A stretch of DNA of 5,226 nucleotides. It comes from Verrucomicrobiota bacterium (lineage in GTDB: Bacteria; Verrucomicrobiota; Verrucomicrobiia; Methylacidiphilales; Verrucolacustridaceae). Location: the NCBI GenBank assembly GCA_010025475.1, contig RGTE01000076.1, positions 1-5,226 on the forward strand. Direction: 5' to 3'. Below are positions 1-5,226 of this stretch, in pieces. The stretch's first letter is position 1. Every line of letters begins with the position of its first letter. The notes beneath the pieces are model-generated. The model was not told the origin of the DNA. It made no database searches and saw nothing but the letters and a program-made list of their open reading frames with translations. A program made the position numbers and the translations under genes.

Positions 1-1435
1 CCGATCCGTTGAGGTGATCCAAGCCGTTGTAAAGAATCCCCGCGGAAAATTCCGCACCCAGCCAATCGTTAAAATTGTATCCCGGGGCAACGTCAAAGCG
101 CAGTCCTGGGTTGATGGAAATGGACGGATTGGAAAGGGCGCCTCTCACCCCGGGCAAAATTGCCCCGGACAGGTTTTGCGAACTGGTGAGGTTGTTGGGG
201 AAAGCAAAGCCCAAATCAGTCCGCACGTAAGGACCGATGCAATCCGAAGGTGTGGCCACGACGAATTCCTTGTCCGAGAATTTGTAGGTCATGGACCAGT
301 TCGCCCCGGCGGTCAGGTTCACAAAATCACCGGTTTCGGCGATCCGGCTGGTGCTGTCACTTTTGGAATAGTTGAAGTTCAGGCCGGTGGACAATTCAGG
401 GGAGAGTTGAAAATTAAGGCCGGCCCCCAAAGTATATTGTTGATCGAGGCGCCTGTAAAAGTCTGACGGGGCATCCGATCCATCCGTATAAAGTGCGATC
501 CGGTAGGACGCGAAGCTGGAGAGGCTGATTTGTTCCGAAAGATTCACAAAATAACTGCCCGTCAGGCTGTTATCCGTGCGGCTCAAAAAGTTTTCGTTGG
601 GGGCGGCTGTGGTTGCGGTCCCGGGCGATTCGGCGAAAACGTAGGAAGCCCGCAGGTTGAGGGCCACGGCCTGTTGTTCCGTGAACGGATGAAAGAAACT
701 TGAGGTATAGGCCAACGCATACTCGTTGAGAAAATTGGTCGGACCGGTGGGATTGAACGGGTCAAAAGCCGACTGACGTTGATTGGGGTCGTTCAGATAA
801 AAATATCCGTTGTAGTCAAAGGACAGGCCCACGCTTAATTCGTCTGTGACCTGCTTGCTTCCCCGCAGGAAGAGGTTGACCAAAACAAAATCCTGCACCA
901 ACCCGATATCATAAAGCCCCTGTTGGTTGTATTGTGCCGTGTTGGAAGGCTCTTCTTGTTGAAAGTAATTAAAAAAGGAGGCCCGAACCCCCGCCTCCGG
1001 GAAAAACTTCTCGTAACCCGGCATGGTGGAAAAGGTCGGAGCCCAGGCTGCCTCCACCGAGGAAATCGTCTGAAACGCCGCCACCACGTTGGAGGAGGAT
1101 CGCGCATAGTTGGCGTTGGAAAGCCAGCTGTAGGTCTGGTCGGCGCGTACGCGGAAATAGGGGAGTTCAGGCCGTTCTCGCATGAGCTGGAGTGAGCCAA
1201 GATCCTCCGACACCTCGCTCATCGTCAGCGACTCTTTTTCCTCCTGGCGGGGTTGGACCATTTTTTGTCTTTGGCGCTCCCGCTCCTGCTGGGCGGCGGC
1301 GTCCGTCACTGCTTGTTGACCCACGGCTCCCGGTAAAGGGCTTTGAGCGCCTCCACGCAGGGGGACCAGCGCCAAAAGCCAAAGGCTTATGGGCAGAATC
1401 CAACTGCCAGAATTGAGTCGAAAACTCTTTTCCAC
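1..1435 (-). CDS. Outer-membrane beta-barrel protein, 3' end beyond window
   Basis: I read 478 uninterrupted codons from a GTG at 1435-1433 to the window edge; the C-terminus is missing. Residues 1-30 look like a signal peptide: basic start (MEKSFR), hydrophobic core at about 13-26 (ILPISLWLLALVPL), likely cleavage after GGA at residue 30. Residues 40-75 are rich in Gln, Glu and Arg and probably form a short helix or coiled coil. The rest shows alternating amphipathic segments ending in aromatics, typical of barrel strands, for example near 200-212 (LSVGLSFDYNGYF), 257-268, 302-315 (ISLSSFASYRIALY), 334-344, 349-357 and 456-469. Turns are rich in Asn, Asp, Ser and Pro. GTG was chosen because a TGA lies in frame four codons upstream (1447-1445), no ATG precedes the signal peptide, and starting here preserves it. 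Its ribosome binding site is weak. No specific family, substrate or partner is recognised; pore, porin-like channel and surface anchor are all possible. The WYL regulator gene lies 86 bp upstream on the same strand. Confidence 0.85.
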   Translation of the reverse strand, partial: MEKSFRLNSGSWILPISLWLLALVPLRGGAQSPLPGAVGQQAVTDAAAQQERERQRQKMVQPRQEEKESLTMSEVSEDLGSLQLMRERPELPYFRVRADQTYSWLSNANYARSSSNVVAAFQTISSVEAAWAPTFSTMPGYEKFFPEAGVRASFFNYFQQEEPSNTAQYNQQGLYDIGLVQDFVLVNLFLRGSKQVTDELSVGLSFDYNGYFYLNDPNQRQSAFDPFNPTGPTNFLNEYALAYTSSFFHPFTEQQAVALNLRASYVFAESPGTATTAAPNENFLSRTDNSLTGSYFVNLSEQISLSSFASYRIALYTDGSDAPSDFYRRLDQQYTLGAGLNFQLSPELSTGLNFNYSKSDSTSRIAETGDFVNLTAGANWSMTYKFSDKEFVVATPSDCIGPYVRTDLGFAFPNNLTSSQNLSGAILPGVRGALSNPSISINPGLRFDVAPGYNFNDWLGAEFSAGILYNGLDHLNGS

Positions 1436-1460
1436 CAGCTCGATTCAATAGGGGAACGAG

Positions 1461-1509
1461 TTTTTAACACAACATATAGGTAGTACTAATTTTTAATACA
1501 ACATATAGA
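1461..1509. repeat. Two copies of a 20-bp direct repeat, 29 bp apart
   Basis: Copies at 1461-1480 and 1490-1509 match at 18 of 20 positions. The shared core on the plus strand is TTTTTAAYACAACATATAGR. The copies are separated by nine bases that include most of the palindrome TAGTACTA (1481-1488). A related sequence, CAATACAACTTATAGG, occurs at 3016-3031. The pair sits in the short AT-rich gap just upstream of the barrel gene, so regulator binding or promoter function is the natural guess. The 29-bp spacing is close to, but not exactly, three helical turns. Confidence 0.7.
1473..1501 (-). promoter_or_regulatory. Candidate promoter for the barrel gene
   Basis: On the minus strand, TTGTAT (plus 1496-1501) and TATATG (plus 1473-1478) are separated by exactly 17 bases. 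They match the sigma-70 consensus at 3 of 6 and 4 of 6 positions. Transcription would begin near 1466, giving a leader of about 30 nt before the GTG at 1435. The two boxes come from the two different copies of the direct repeat, so this may instead be a regulator site, and both may be true. The match is too loose to be certain. Confidence 0.3.
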
Positions 1510-1521
1510 ATTATGTGATAA

Positions 1522-2520
1522 CTATCGGTACTGCTTAATGGTCTTCTGGATGCGTTGACGAAGTGACTCTGATAGGATTTTCGGTTCGAGTACTTTGGCG
1601 TGTTCACCCCAGCTCAGAATCCAGCGTTCGATTTCCTCCAGAGCTCCCAGGGTCATCGCCAGTTCAATTTCACCTCCACGCAGTTCCCGGATTTTCTGGC
1701 TGGGGTGCCAGTCCCTCTCCCGCACCAAACGGGCGGCAAACGCGTCGAAACGGATCTTCACGGCGTGCTTGCCCGATCCCCCAAACACACCGAAGCCTGA
1801 CTTAAGCTCCTTTTCCGCCGAAAAGTTCCGGGGTCGGTCAAAGGTCTTGCCGGTGGTCTTGGGGCCGCGGATCCGGGCCAGTGCGAAGGTGCGGAGTTGG
1901 CCCCGTTGCGGGTCGTGGGCCAGCAGATACCAGGCATTGTCCACATTGGCCAGATGGTAGGGGTGGACAGTCCGTGTCTCAGGGGTGGCGGCCCGAAGGG
2001 AACGGTAGGAAAAAAGGATTTCTTGGCGTTGGACGATGGCTTTGGCCAGCAGCCGGAAAGTCTCCACGTCGGCGGCTGAAGCCCCCGTCACGCGGAAGGA
2101 GTAGTCCGATCCCCATTCTCCAAGGTTGAAACTTACCTCCTCTTTGAGTGCGCCCGTCAATTTCTGGAAAGCGCTGGCCAGCGTTTTTTCAAATGGGGTG
2201 CCGCGATACTGCGCCAGCACCTTCTGGGCCACAAAAAGGGCCAGGATTTCGCCTTCACTGACTTGCAACAGCGGGAACGCCTCCACCGGTTCGGTGTAGC
2301 GGAAGGTGTACTTCGTGGCATCGTATTCGATCGGCAGATTCAACCGGTCGCGCATGAAGTCGAGATCCCGCTGGATCGTTTTATAGGAAACTTCGAATTC
2401 CCGACCCAGCTGCTGGCAGTTGACCGGCCGTTCGTTCATCAGCAGGTCGTGAAGGCGCTGCATCCGTTCCAGCGGCGGGCGGCTGTGGCCGCCCAAGGAG
2501 GGCAAAACTTTTTTTATCAT
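1522..2520 (-). CDS. HTH-WYL domain transcriptional regulator (YafY/PafC type)
   Basis: This complete 332-residue protein has a usual length for the family. Residues 15-75 form an N-terminal helix-turn-helix of HTH_11/DeoR style: PPLERMQRLHDLL, then the recognition region SYKTIQRDLDFMRDRL, then LPIEYD and a winged YTFRY segment. Residues about 150-225 form the WYL domain, with ILFSYRSL at 168-175, the literal WYL triad at 197-199 (NAWYLLAHD) and basic residues R210, R216 and R218 in the usual ligand-contacting stretch. Residues about 253-330 match the C-terminal WCX extension. WYL domains are known to sense nucleotides, oligonucleotides or single-stranded DNA and to alter DNA binding by the HTH; the ligand here is unknown. 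The ATG at 2520-2518 has only a weak Shine-Dalgarno (TAGG, 6 nt upstream) and lies within an inverted repeat, which suggests autoregulation. The family signature begins near residue 15, so a later start (M20) would cut the HTH and is disfavoured. The gene is divergent from the small-gene pair and co-directional with the barrel gene. Confidence 0.93.
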   Translation of the reverse strand: MIKKVLPSLGGHSRPPLERMQRLHDLLMNERPVNCQQLGREFEVSYKTIQRDLDFMRDRLNLPIEYDATKYTFRYTEPVEAFPLLQVSEGEILALFVAQKVLAQYRGTPFEKTLASAFQKLTGALKEEVSFNLGEWGSDYSFRVTGASAADVETFRLLAKAIVQRQEILFSYRSLRAATPETRTVHPYHLANVDNAWYLLAHDPQRGQLRTFALARIRGPKTTGKTFDRPRNFSAEKELKSGFGVFGGSGKHAVKIRFDAFAARLVRERDWHPSQKIRELRGGEIELAMTLGALEEIERWILSWGEHAKVLEPKILSESLRQRIQKTIKQYR

Positions 2521-2545
2521 AGGACGCCTAATGTCCTACCCTATG
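2518..2545. promoter_or_regulatory. Nested inverted repeats over the regulator start, candidate operator
   Basis: Two perfect 6-bp inverted repeats share a left arm. TAGGAC (2520-2525) pairs with GTCCTA (2533-2538) across 7 bases, and CATAGG (2518-2523) pairs with CCTATG (2540-2545) across 16 bases. They cover the regulator's ATG and most of the 55-bp divergent gap to the zinc-ribbon gene. A dimeric regulator bound here could control both directions. That is inference from position and symmetry; short dyads also arise by chance. Confidence 0.4.
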
Positions 2546-2561
2546 CCCCAGACTGCAAGCC

Positions 2562-2570
2562 AAAAGGAGG
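2562..2570 (+). promoter_or_regulatory. Strong ribosome binding site of the zinc-ribbon gene
   Basis: AAAAGGAGG lies 5 nt before the ATG at 2576. This decides the start: the frame is open from an earlier ATG at 2531, but that one has no comparable site and falls inside the inverted repeat. Confidence 0.85.
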
Positions 2571-2575
2571 AACGT

Positions 2576-2767
2576 ATGGAAACCATTGTTCATTGTCGGA
2601 GTTGCGGGGAAGATACCAACCATCCGGACTGGGAGGCGGCGCGGCGGTGCTGTGTGCATTGTGGCGAGGCTACCGGCACCTTGGCGCGGGGGCTGGATGC
2701 CCTTGCCGCTTTGCGGGAGCGGATGGAACTGGAGCTGGCCTGGCGGCCTGTCGCGGGTCATGCGTAG
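2576..2767 (+). CDS. Small zinc-ribbon protein, 63 residues
   Basis: The protein has two cysteine pairs, C7-R-S-C10 and C26-V-H-C29, the second preceded by a further Cys at 25. They are 15 residues apart, as expected for a treble-clef or zinc-ribbon site holding one zinc ion. Residues about 33-56 (LARGLDALAALRERMELELAW) should form an amphipathic helix, possibly for dimerisation or partner binding. There is no signal peptide or membrane segment, so it is probably cytoplasmic. Translation is supported by the AAAAGGAGG site 5 nt upstream. Its 3' end overlaps the next small gene by 8 bp, implying an operon with coupled translation. It is divergent from the WYL regulator across 55 bp. I do not recognise a named family. 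The zinc-binding call follows from cysteine spacing; the cellular role is unknown. Confidence 0.75.
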   Translation: METIVHCRSCGEDTNHPDWEAARRCCVHCGEATGTLARGLDALAALRERMELELAWRPVAGHA

Positions 2768-2912
2768 TCCCAGTGCGCTATGGGCAGCTCTCGCAGGGGC
2801 TGCGTGTACGGGGATCAGCTTCGGGGTCTCCTGGTATCTTCCCGAGCTGGCCATTCTTGCCGCCGTGGCTGCCATCTTTTGGTGGCAGGTGGTAAGAGTG
2901 GTGGAAAGTTAA
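2760..2912 (+). CDS. Small membrane protein with two predicted helices, 50 residues
   Basis: The ATG at 2760 lies within the last codons of the zinc-ribbon gene, and the overlap (ATGCGTAG) is 8 bp. The frame encodes MRSPSALWAALAGAAC... and ends in TAA. Residues about 5-25 and 28-46 (ELAILAAVAAIFWWQVVRVV) are hydrophobic with Trp and Tyr at the edges, consistent with a two-helix hairpin in the inner membrane with a very short loop (LPE). There is no good ribosome binding site of its own, so expression would depend on re-initiation after the upstream stop. The same frame is open back to 2586, but no plausible initiation signal supports the longer version. No family is recognised. It could be the membrane anchor or partner of the zinc-ribbon protein; that is inference from the overlap. 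Confidence 0.55.
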   Translation: MRSPSALWAALAGAACTGISFGVSWYLPELAILAAVAAIFWWQVVRVVES

Positions 2913-3015
2913 GGGTGTGGTCGAGCAAGGCTTCTTTTTGCGAGGCGGGAGCGTTGAAGAAAAAGACCAAAATCAATGTGGCTGGTTAGGGCTATCGAAT
3001 TGAAAAATTAAATAC

Positions 3016-3031
3016 CAATACAACTTATAGG
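3016..3031. repeat. Third copy of the AATACAAC(A/T)TATAG motif
   Basis: CAATACAACTTATAGG matches the 1490-1509 copy over AATACAAC-TATAG with one internal difference (T for A), in the same plus-strand orientation. It ends 12 bases before the TATAAT box at 3044, where an activator or -35-region factor would sit. The resemblance is clear, but 14 AT-rich bases give limited statistical weight. Confidence 0.45.
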
Positions 3032-3043
3032 GCTTTTTATATA

Positions 3044-3049
3044 TATAAT
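3044..3049 (+). promoter_or_regulatory. Candidate -10 box of the FecR-protein gene
   Basis: A perfect TATAAT occurs at the end of an alternating TA tract. No TTGACA-like box is found 16-18 bases upstream; that position is occupied by the shared motif (3016-3031), suggesting an activator-dependent promoter if it is one. The transcript leader would be about 140 nt. The alternating TA tract could produce this hexamer by chance. Confidence 0.35.
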
Positions 3050-3062
3050 ACGCAATTACTTG

Positions 3063-3143
3063 TGAGACTATCAAACTTATTCAAAGATCTTGATTTTCAG
3101 CACCTTGCGGTATATTTAAAGCCTGTTGAGACCATCAAATTTA
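3063..3143. repeat. Imperfect 17-bp direct repeat in the FecR-gene leader
   Basis: TGAGACTATCAAACTTA (3063-3079) and TGAGACCATCAAATTTA (3127-3143) match at 15 of 17 positions, 64 bp apart. Both differences are C/T transitions. Both copies lie between the candidate -10 box and the ribosome binding site, so they could be operators, or RNA elements if transcribed. Confidence 0.6.
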
Positions 3144-3182
3144 CCTCAACATTCTTTGAACTCTTTTTTGTCCGAAGGAGTC

Positions 3183-3190
3183 AAAGGAGG
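3183..3190 (+). promoter_or_regulatory. Strong ribosome binding site of the FecR-protein gene
   Basis: AAAGGAGG is 6 nt before the ATG at 3197. It fixes the start over the internal ATGs (residues 6, 19 and 22), which would destroy the signal peptide. It nearly duplicates the site at 2562-2570. Confidence 0.9.
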
Positions 3191-3196
3191 GGTCGT

Positions 3197-5226
3197 ATGA
3201 GTTACTGGAAAATGAGTGTCGGCGTTTTGGTTGCCCTGACTTCCGGATCCATGGCCGCCATGGAATTCAAGGAGGCGGATCTCACCACGGTGAAAAATAT
3301 CGTGGAAAGGAATGAGGGAACGGGAGTGGTGCCCGCCAAAGTGAATGACAAAATTCACGAGAACTCGAAAGTCTCCACTTCCGCCGCCTCCATGGCGGAA
3401 TTGACCTTTGCCGATTCCTCCATCACGCGGATGGGAGCCAACACCCAGTTTTCATTCCAGTCGAAGGAGCGTTTGGTGAAGTTGAAGCAAGGCACCGTGC
3501 TGATTCATACGCCTCCCGGCAACGGAGGAGCCACGGTGGATTGTGGCGGGGTGACCGCCGCCGTCACCGGGACCACGTTCATGGCCAGTCACGACAGCGC
3601 GGGAAATGTCATGTTTGTTCTGCTGGAAGGCCAAGGGGGATTGAAGGTCACGGTGGGCGGTGTCTCCACGGTGATCCGCCCTGGGCAAGCCGCCTCGGTG
3701 GGGGCCGATGCCAACAAGCAAAGCTCCGAAAAGGAAACCTCCACTTCACCGGGCGGGGATAAAAAACCATCTTCGGCGGGAGCATCCTCTTCCGCGGGTG
3801 GCGACAGGGGCGGCTCCGAAGGCGCGGCGGGGAAAAACGCGGATGCCGGTTCCACACCTGGAGGTGGCGAGGGCGGGGGGAGCGCCGCCTCCGCTCCAAC
3901 GGCGGCTCCGAAAATCCAGGTCTTTGACGTGGATGTGAAAAAGGTTGTGGCCACCACTCCGCTGATTGTGGAATTCAAAAAGGAACTGCCGTCCGTCTCA
4001 AAAATCGAAAAGGTGATCGAGACTCAGCAGGCCAGAGTCCAGGAAGGCAAGTTGGAAAAGACGGATACGGAAGTCGTGGTAATCAAGCATGAGGACGGGG
4101 ACATTCTGGTGGGTGCTCCCAAGGTGAAAACAGAAGACTCCGTCGTGGTGAATCGCCAGGAGGATAAAATGGGCGCGGGTGCGGGCGGATCCGGGGAGAA
4201 AATAGATATAGAGACCGCAGCCGGACCAGGAGCCGGAAATCCTTCAAGCGGAGGTGGGGGTGCCCCCGTGGCCGCCAACCCTCCGGCCTCTTCAGCCCCA
4301 GCCCAGTCCTCCCCTTCCTCCTCCAATCCTCCTCCGGTCAATCCCGGTCAGATAGTGAACAACAATCCGAGCCCGGTCACTCCGTCCAAGATCGCCATTA
4401 CCGCCAAGGTCAACGACACATCCCGTGTCTATAACCAGGCCAATCCCGCTTTTGGTTTTTCCATCACTGCAGGTTCGCTTTTGGCAGGACATAGCCTGGT
4501 CACGGATTTTCTCACCACCGCCACGCCCACCAGTGGGGTAGCGGGCAGTCCCTATGGGGTGACTTTTTCCAATCCCCGGGTCGTGGACAGTTCCGGCAAC
4601 GATGTCTCGGCCCGCTACAATCTTACCACCGTGGCCGGTGTTCTCAATGTGTTGAAGGCCGGGCAGAGCGTGAGCTTTGGCTCAGTGGGCTCGCTGGCGT
4701 TCGGGCAGTCGGTCGATTTGGTGGCTTCGGCGCTGGCTGGAGCGGTGAATTACGAGGTGGTTTCCGGGCCGGCCTCGTTGGTGAATGGCAAGTTGGTGGC
4801 CAGCAGTGGGACGGGAAGCGTGGTGGTGCGGGCGGTGACGGCGGGCAACGACAATTACCTTGGGGCATCTGCGGTGCAGACAATCACGTTGGCCAAGGCG
4901 GATCAGAGCGTGAGCTTCACGTTGCCTTCGAATCTGACGTTCAACGCCTCGACCGGCTTGAGCGCGACGGCGCTGGACAGTGGGACGGTCAGCTTCCAGG
5001 TGCTCAGCGGACCGGGAACGATCGACGTGAATGGGAATCTGGTGGCGACAAGCGGAACGGGGAGCGTGGTGGTGCGTGCGACGGCGGCGGGGGACAGCAA
5101 CTACAACGGCGCGTTCCAGGACCAGACAATCACCTTGGCCAAGGCGAGCCAGAGCGTGAGCCTCACGGTGCCTTCAAATCTCACCTTCAACACCTCGACG
5201 GGGTTGAGCGCGACGGCGCTGGACAG
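3197..5226 (+). CDS. Secreted FecR-domain surface protein with MBG and Ig-like repeats, 3' end beyond window
   Basis: There are 676 codons without a stop; the C-terminus is outside the window. Residues 1-20 are a signal peptide (MSYWKMSVGVLVALTSGSMA, cleavage before AM). Residues about 45-170 form a FecR domain: VPAKVNDKIHENSKVST, AELTFADSSITRMGANTQFSF, VKLKQGTVLIHTPP, a TAAVTGTTFMA segment and a closing VIRPGQAASV. Residues 172-237 are a Gly/Ser/Ala linker. Residues 238-325 are a charged, probably folded segment. Residues 327-397 are a second Gly/Pro/Ser/Asn linker. Residues 398-488 resemble an MBG domain (AKVNDTSRVYNQANPAFGFSI ... YNLTTVAGVLNV). Ig-like repeats follow from 489. In iron-uptake regulation FecR is an anti-sigma factor with a membrane helix; here the domain follows a signal peptide with no such helix and no sigma-factor gene beside it, so a structural or adhesive role in the periplasm or at the surface is likelier. 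The gene is divergent from the regulator and barrel genes. The final length, and any anchor or sorting signal, cannot be seen. Confidence 0.88.
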   Translation, partial: MSYWKMSVGVLVALTSGSMAAMEFKEADLTTVKNIVERNEGTGVVPAKVNDKIHENSKVSTSAASMAELTFADSSITRMGANTQFSFQSKERLVKLKQGTVLIHTPPGNGGATVDCGGVTAAVTGTTFMASHDSAGNVMFVLLEGQGGLKVTVGGVSTVIRPGQAASVGADANKQSSEKETSTSPGGDKKPSSAGASSSAGGDRGGSEGAAGKNADAGSTPGGGEGGGSAASAPTAAPKIQVFDVDVKKVVATTPLIVEFKKELPSVSKIEKVIETQQARVQEGKLEKTDTEVVVIKHEDGDILVGAPKVKTEDSVVVNRQEDKMGAGAGGSGEKIDIETAAGPGAGNPSSGGGGAPVAANPPASSAPAQSSPSSSNPPPVNPGQIVNNNPSPVTPSKIAITAKVNDTSRVYNQANPAFGFSITAGSLLAGHSLVTDFLTTATPTSGVAGSPYGVTFSNPRVVDSSGNDVSARYNLTTVAGVLNVLKAGQSVSFGSVGSLAFGQSVDLVASALAGAVNYEVVSGPASLVNGKLVASSGTGSVVVRAVTAGNDNYLGASAVQTITLAKADQSVSFTLPSNLTFNASTGLSATALDSGTVSFQVLSGPGTIDVNGNLVATSGTGSVVVRATAAGDSNYNGAFQDQTITLAKASQSVSLTVPSNLTFNTSTGLSATALD
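4661..5226 (+). repeat. Tandem Ig-like repeats of about 80 residues, third one cut by the window edge
   Basis: Unit 1 spans 4661-4900 (80 codons), unit 2 4901-5146 (82 codons) and unit 3 5147-5226 (partial). Each begins xQSVS and closes TITLAKA; the middle carries SGPxxxxxNGxLVAxSGTGSVVVRA and AGxxNY. This pattern matches the beta-sandwich repeats found in series in large bacterial surface proteins. Units 2 and 3 are 69 of 77 identical at the DNA level over the compared part (4904-4980 with 5150-5226); five of the eight changes are silent. Unit 1 is more diverged. The array probably continues past the window. Confidence 0.85.

Larger units (their letters stand above)
2913..3196. other. Intergenic region and FecR-gene leader
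   Basis: This 284-bp stretch holds no convincing gene. The first 80 bases resemble neighbouring coding DNA in composition; from about 2995 to 3180 it becomes strongly AT-rich. It contains the third motif copy (3016-3031), a consensus -10 box (3044-3049), a direct repeat (3063-3143), an 8-bp inverted repeat (TTCAAAGA at 3080-3087 with TCTTTGAA at 3153-3160) and a strong ribosome binding site (3183-3190). No clear rho-independent terminator for the small-gene pair is visible. Confidence 0.6.

Noticed and set aside
14..466. 150-residue plus-strand open frame
   Set aside because: It lies antisense to the continuous barrel frame, has no ribosome binding site, and its translation lacks any domain or ordered hydrophobic pattern.
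835..1448. Minus-strand open frames at 835-1200 and 1167-1448
   Set aside because: They are out-of-frame readings of the barrel gene. Its frame gives a signal peptide and regular strands across the whole stretch, whereas these are Pro/Arg-rich with no sensible composition.
1461..1509. Possible CRISPR array from the 29-bp repeat period
   Set aside because: There are only two 20-bp copies with a 9-bp gap, no spacers of normal length and no cas genes.
1522..2520. WYL regulator as a sign of an anti-phage defence island
   Set aside because: WYL regulators do accompany some defence systems, but no nuclease, helicase, methyltransferase or effector is present here, and the neighbours are envelope genes.
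2531..2575. Longer start for the zinc-ribbon protein at ATG 2531
   Set aside because: It would add 15 residues with no motif, lacks a ribosome binding site and starts inside the inverted repeat; the ATG at 2576 has an ideal site.
2933..2966. Terminator hairpin after the small membrane gene
   Set aside because: The arms TCTTTTT and AAAAAGA are almost all A-T, separated by a 20-nt loop, and no U-tract follows; too weak to call.
3589..3978. 129-residue antisense frame rich in Pro, Ala and Ser
   Set aside because: It is the reverse reading of the FecR domain's end and the Gly/Ser-rich linker; low-complexity GC-rich coding DNA commonly leaves the opposite strand open.
4644..5100. Antisense frames opposite the Ig-like repeats
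   Set aside because: They mirror the repeated coding sequence on the plus strand and have no initiation signals or recognisable domain.

Overview
The window looks like a chromosomal segment of a Gram-negative bacterium, most likely Verrucomicrobiota (or a relative in the PVC group). The call rests on protein style: an outer-membrane beta-barrel with a signal peptide, a YafY-type HTH-WYL regulator containing a PPLERM...TIQRDLDFMRDRL...LPIEYD signature, and a secreted FecR-domain protein that continues into an MBG domain and Ig-like repeats. Coding DNA is GC-rich and the two main intergenic stretches are strikingly AT-rich. Two + strand genes have near-perfect AAAGGAGG ribosome binding sites. 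The phylum is an inference from sequence style; no database search was done.

Layout. Positions 1-1435 (minus) carry the first 478 residues of an outer-membrane beta-barrel protein whose 3' end lies outside the window. An 86-bp AT-rich gap with a 29-bp-spaced direct repeat separates it from a WYL-domain transcription regulator at 1522-2520 (minus, complete). The regulator's start codon overlaps a nested inverted repeat. Divergent from it, 2576-2912 (plus) holds two very small overlapping genes: a 63-residue zinc-ribbon protein and a 50-residue protein with two predicted membrane helices. An intergenic region of 284 bp follows (2913-3196). It is AT-rich from about 2995 and contains a consensus -10 box, a 17-bp imperfect direct repeat, and a third copy of the motif found at 1461-1509. 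From 3197 to the window end (plus) runs the first 676 residues of a large secreted FecR-domain surface protein, which enters a tandem array of roughly 80-residue Ig-like repeats at 4661 and leaves the window inside the third.

The two largest genes are open at the window edges. They were recovered by reading each frame through from a start codon to the edge; no stop or frameshift interrupts either.

Possible joint role (inference). The barrel and the FecR/Ig-like protein are both envelope proteins. They are transcribed outward from a central block made of a regulator and a small zinc-ribbon/membrane pair. The shared AT-rich motif next to both outer genes suggests they may be controlled together, possibly by the WYL regulator. 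Nothing in the sequence proves this.
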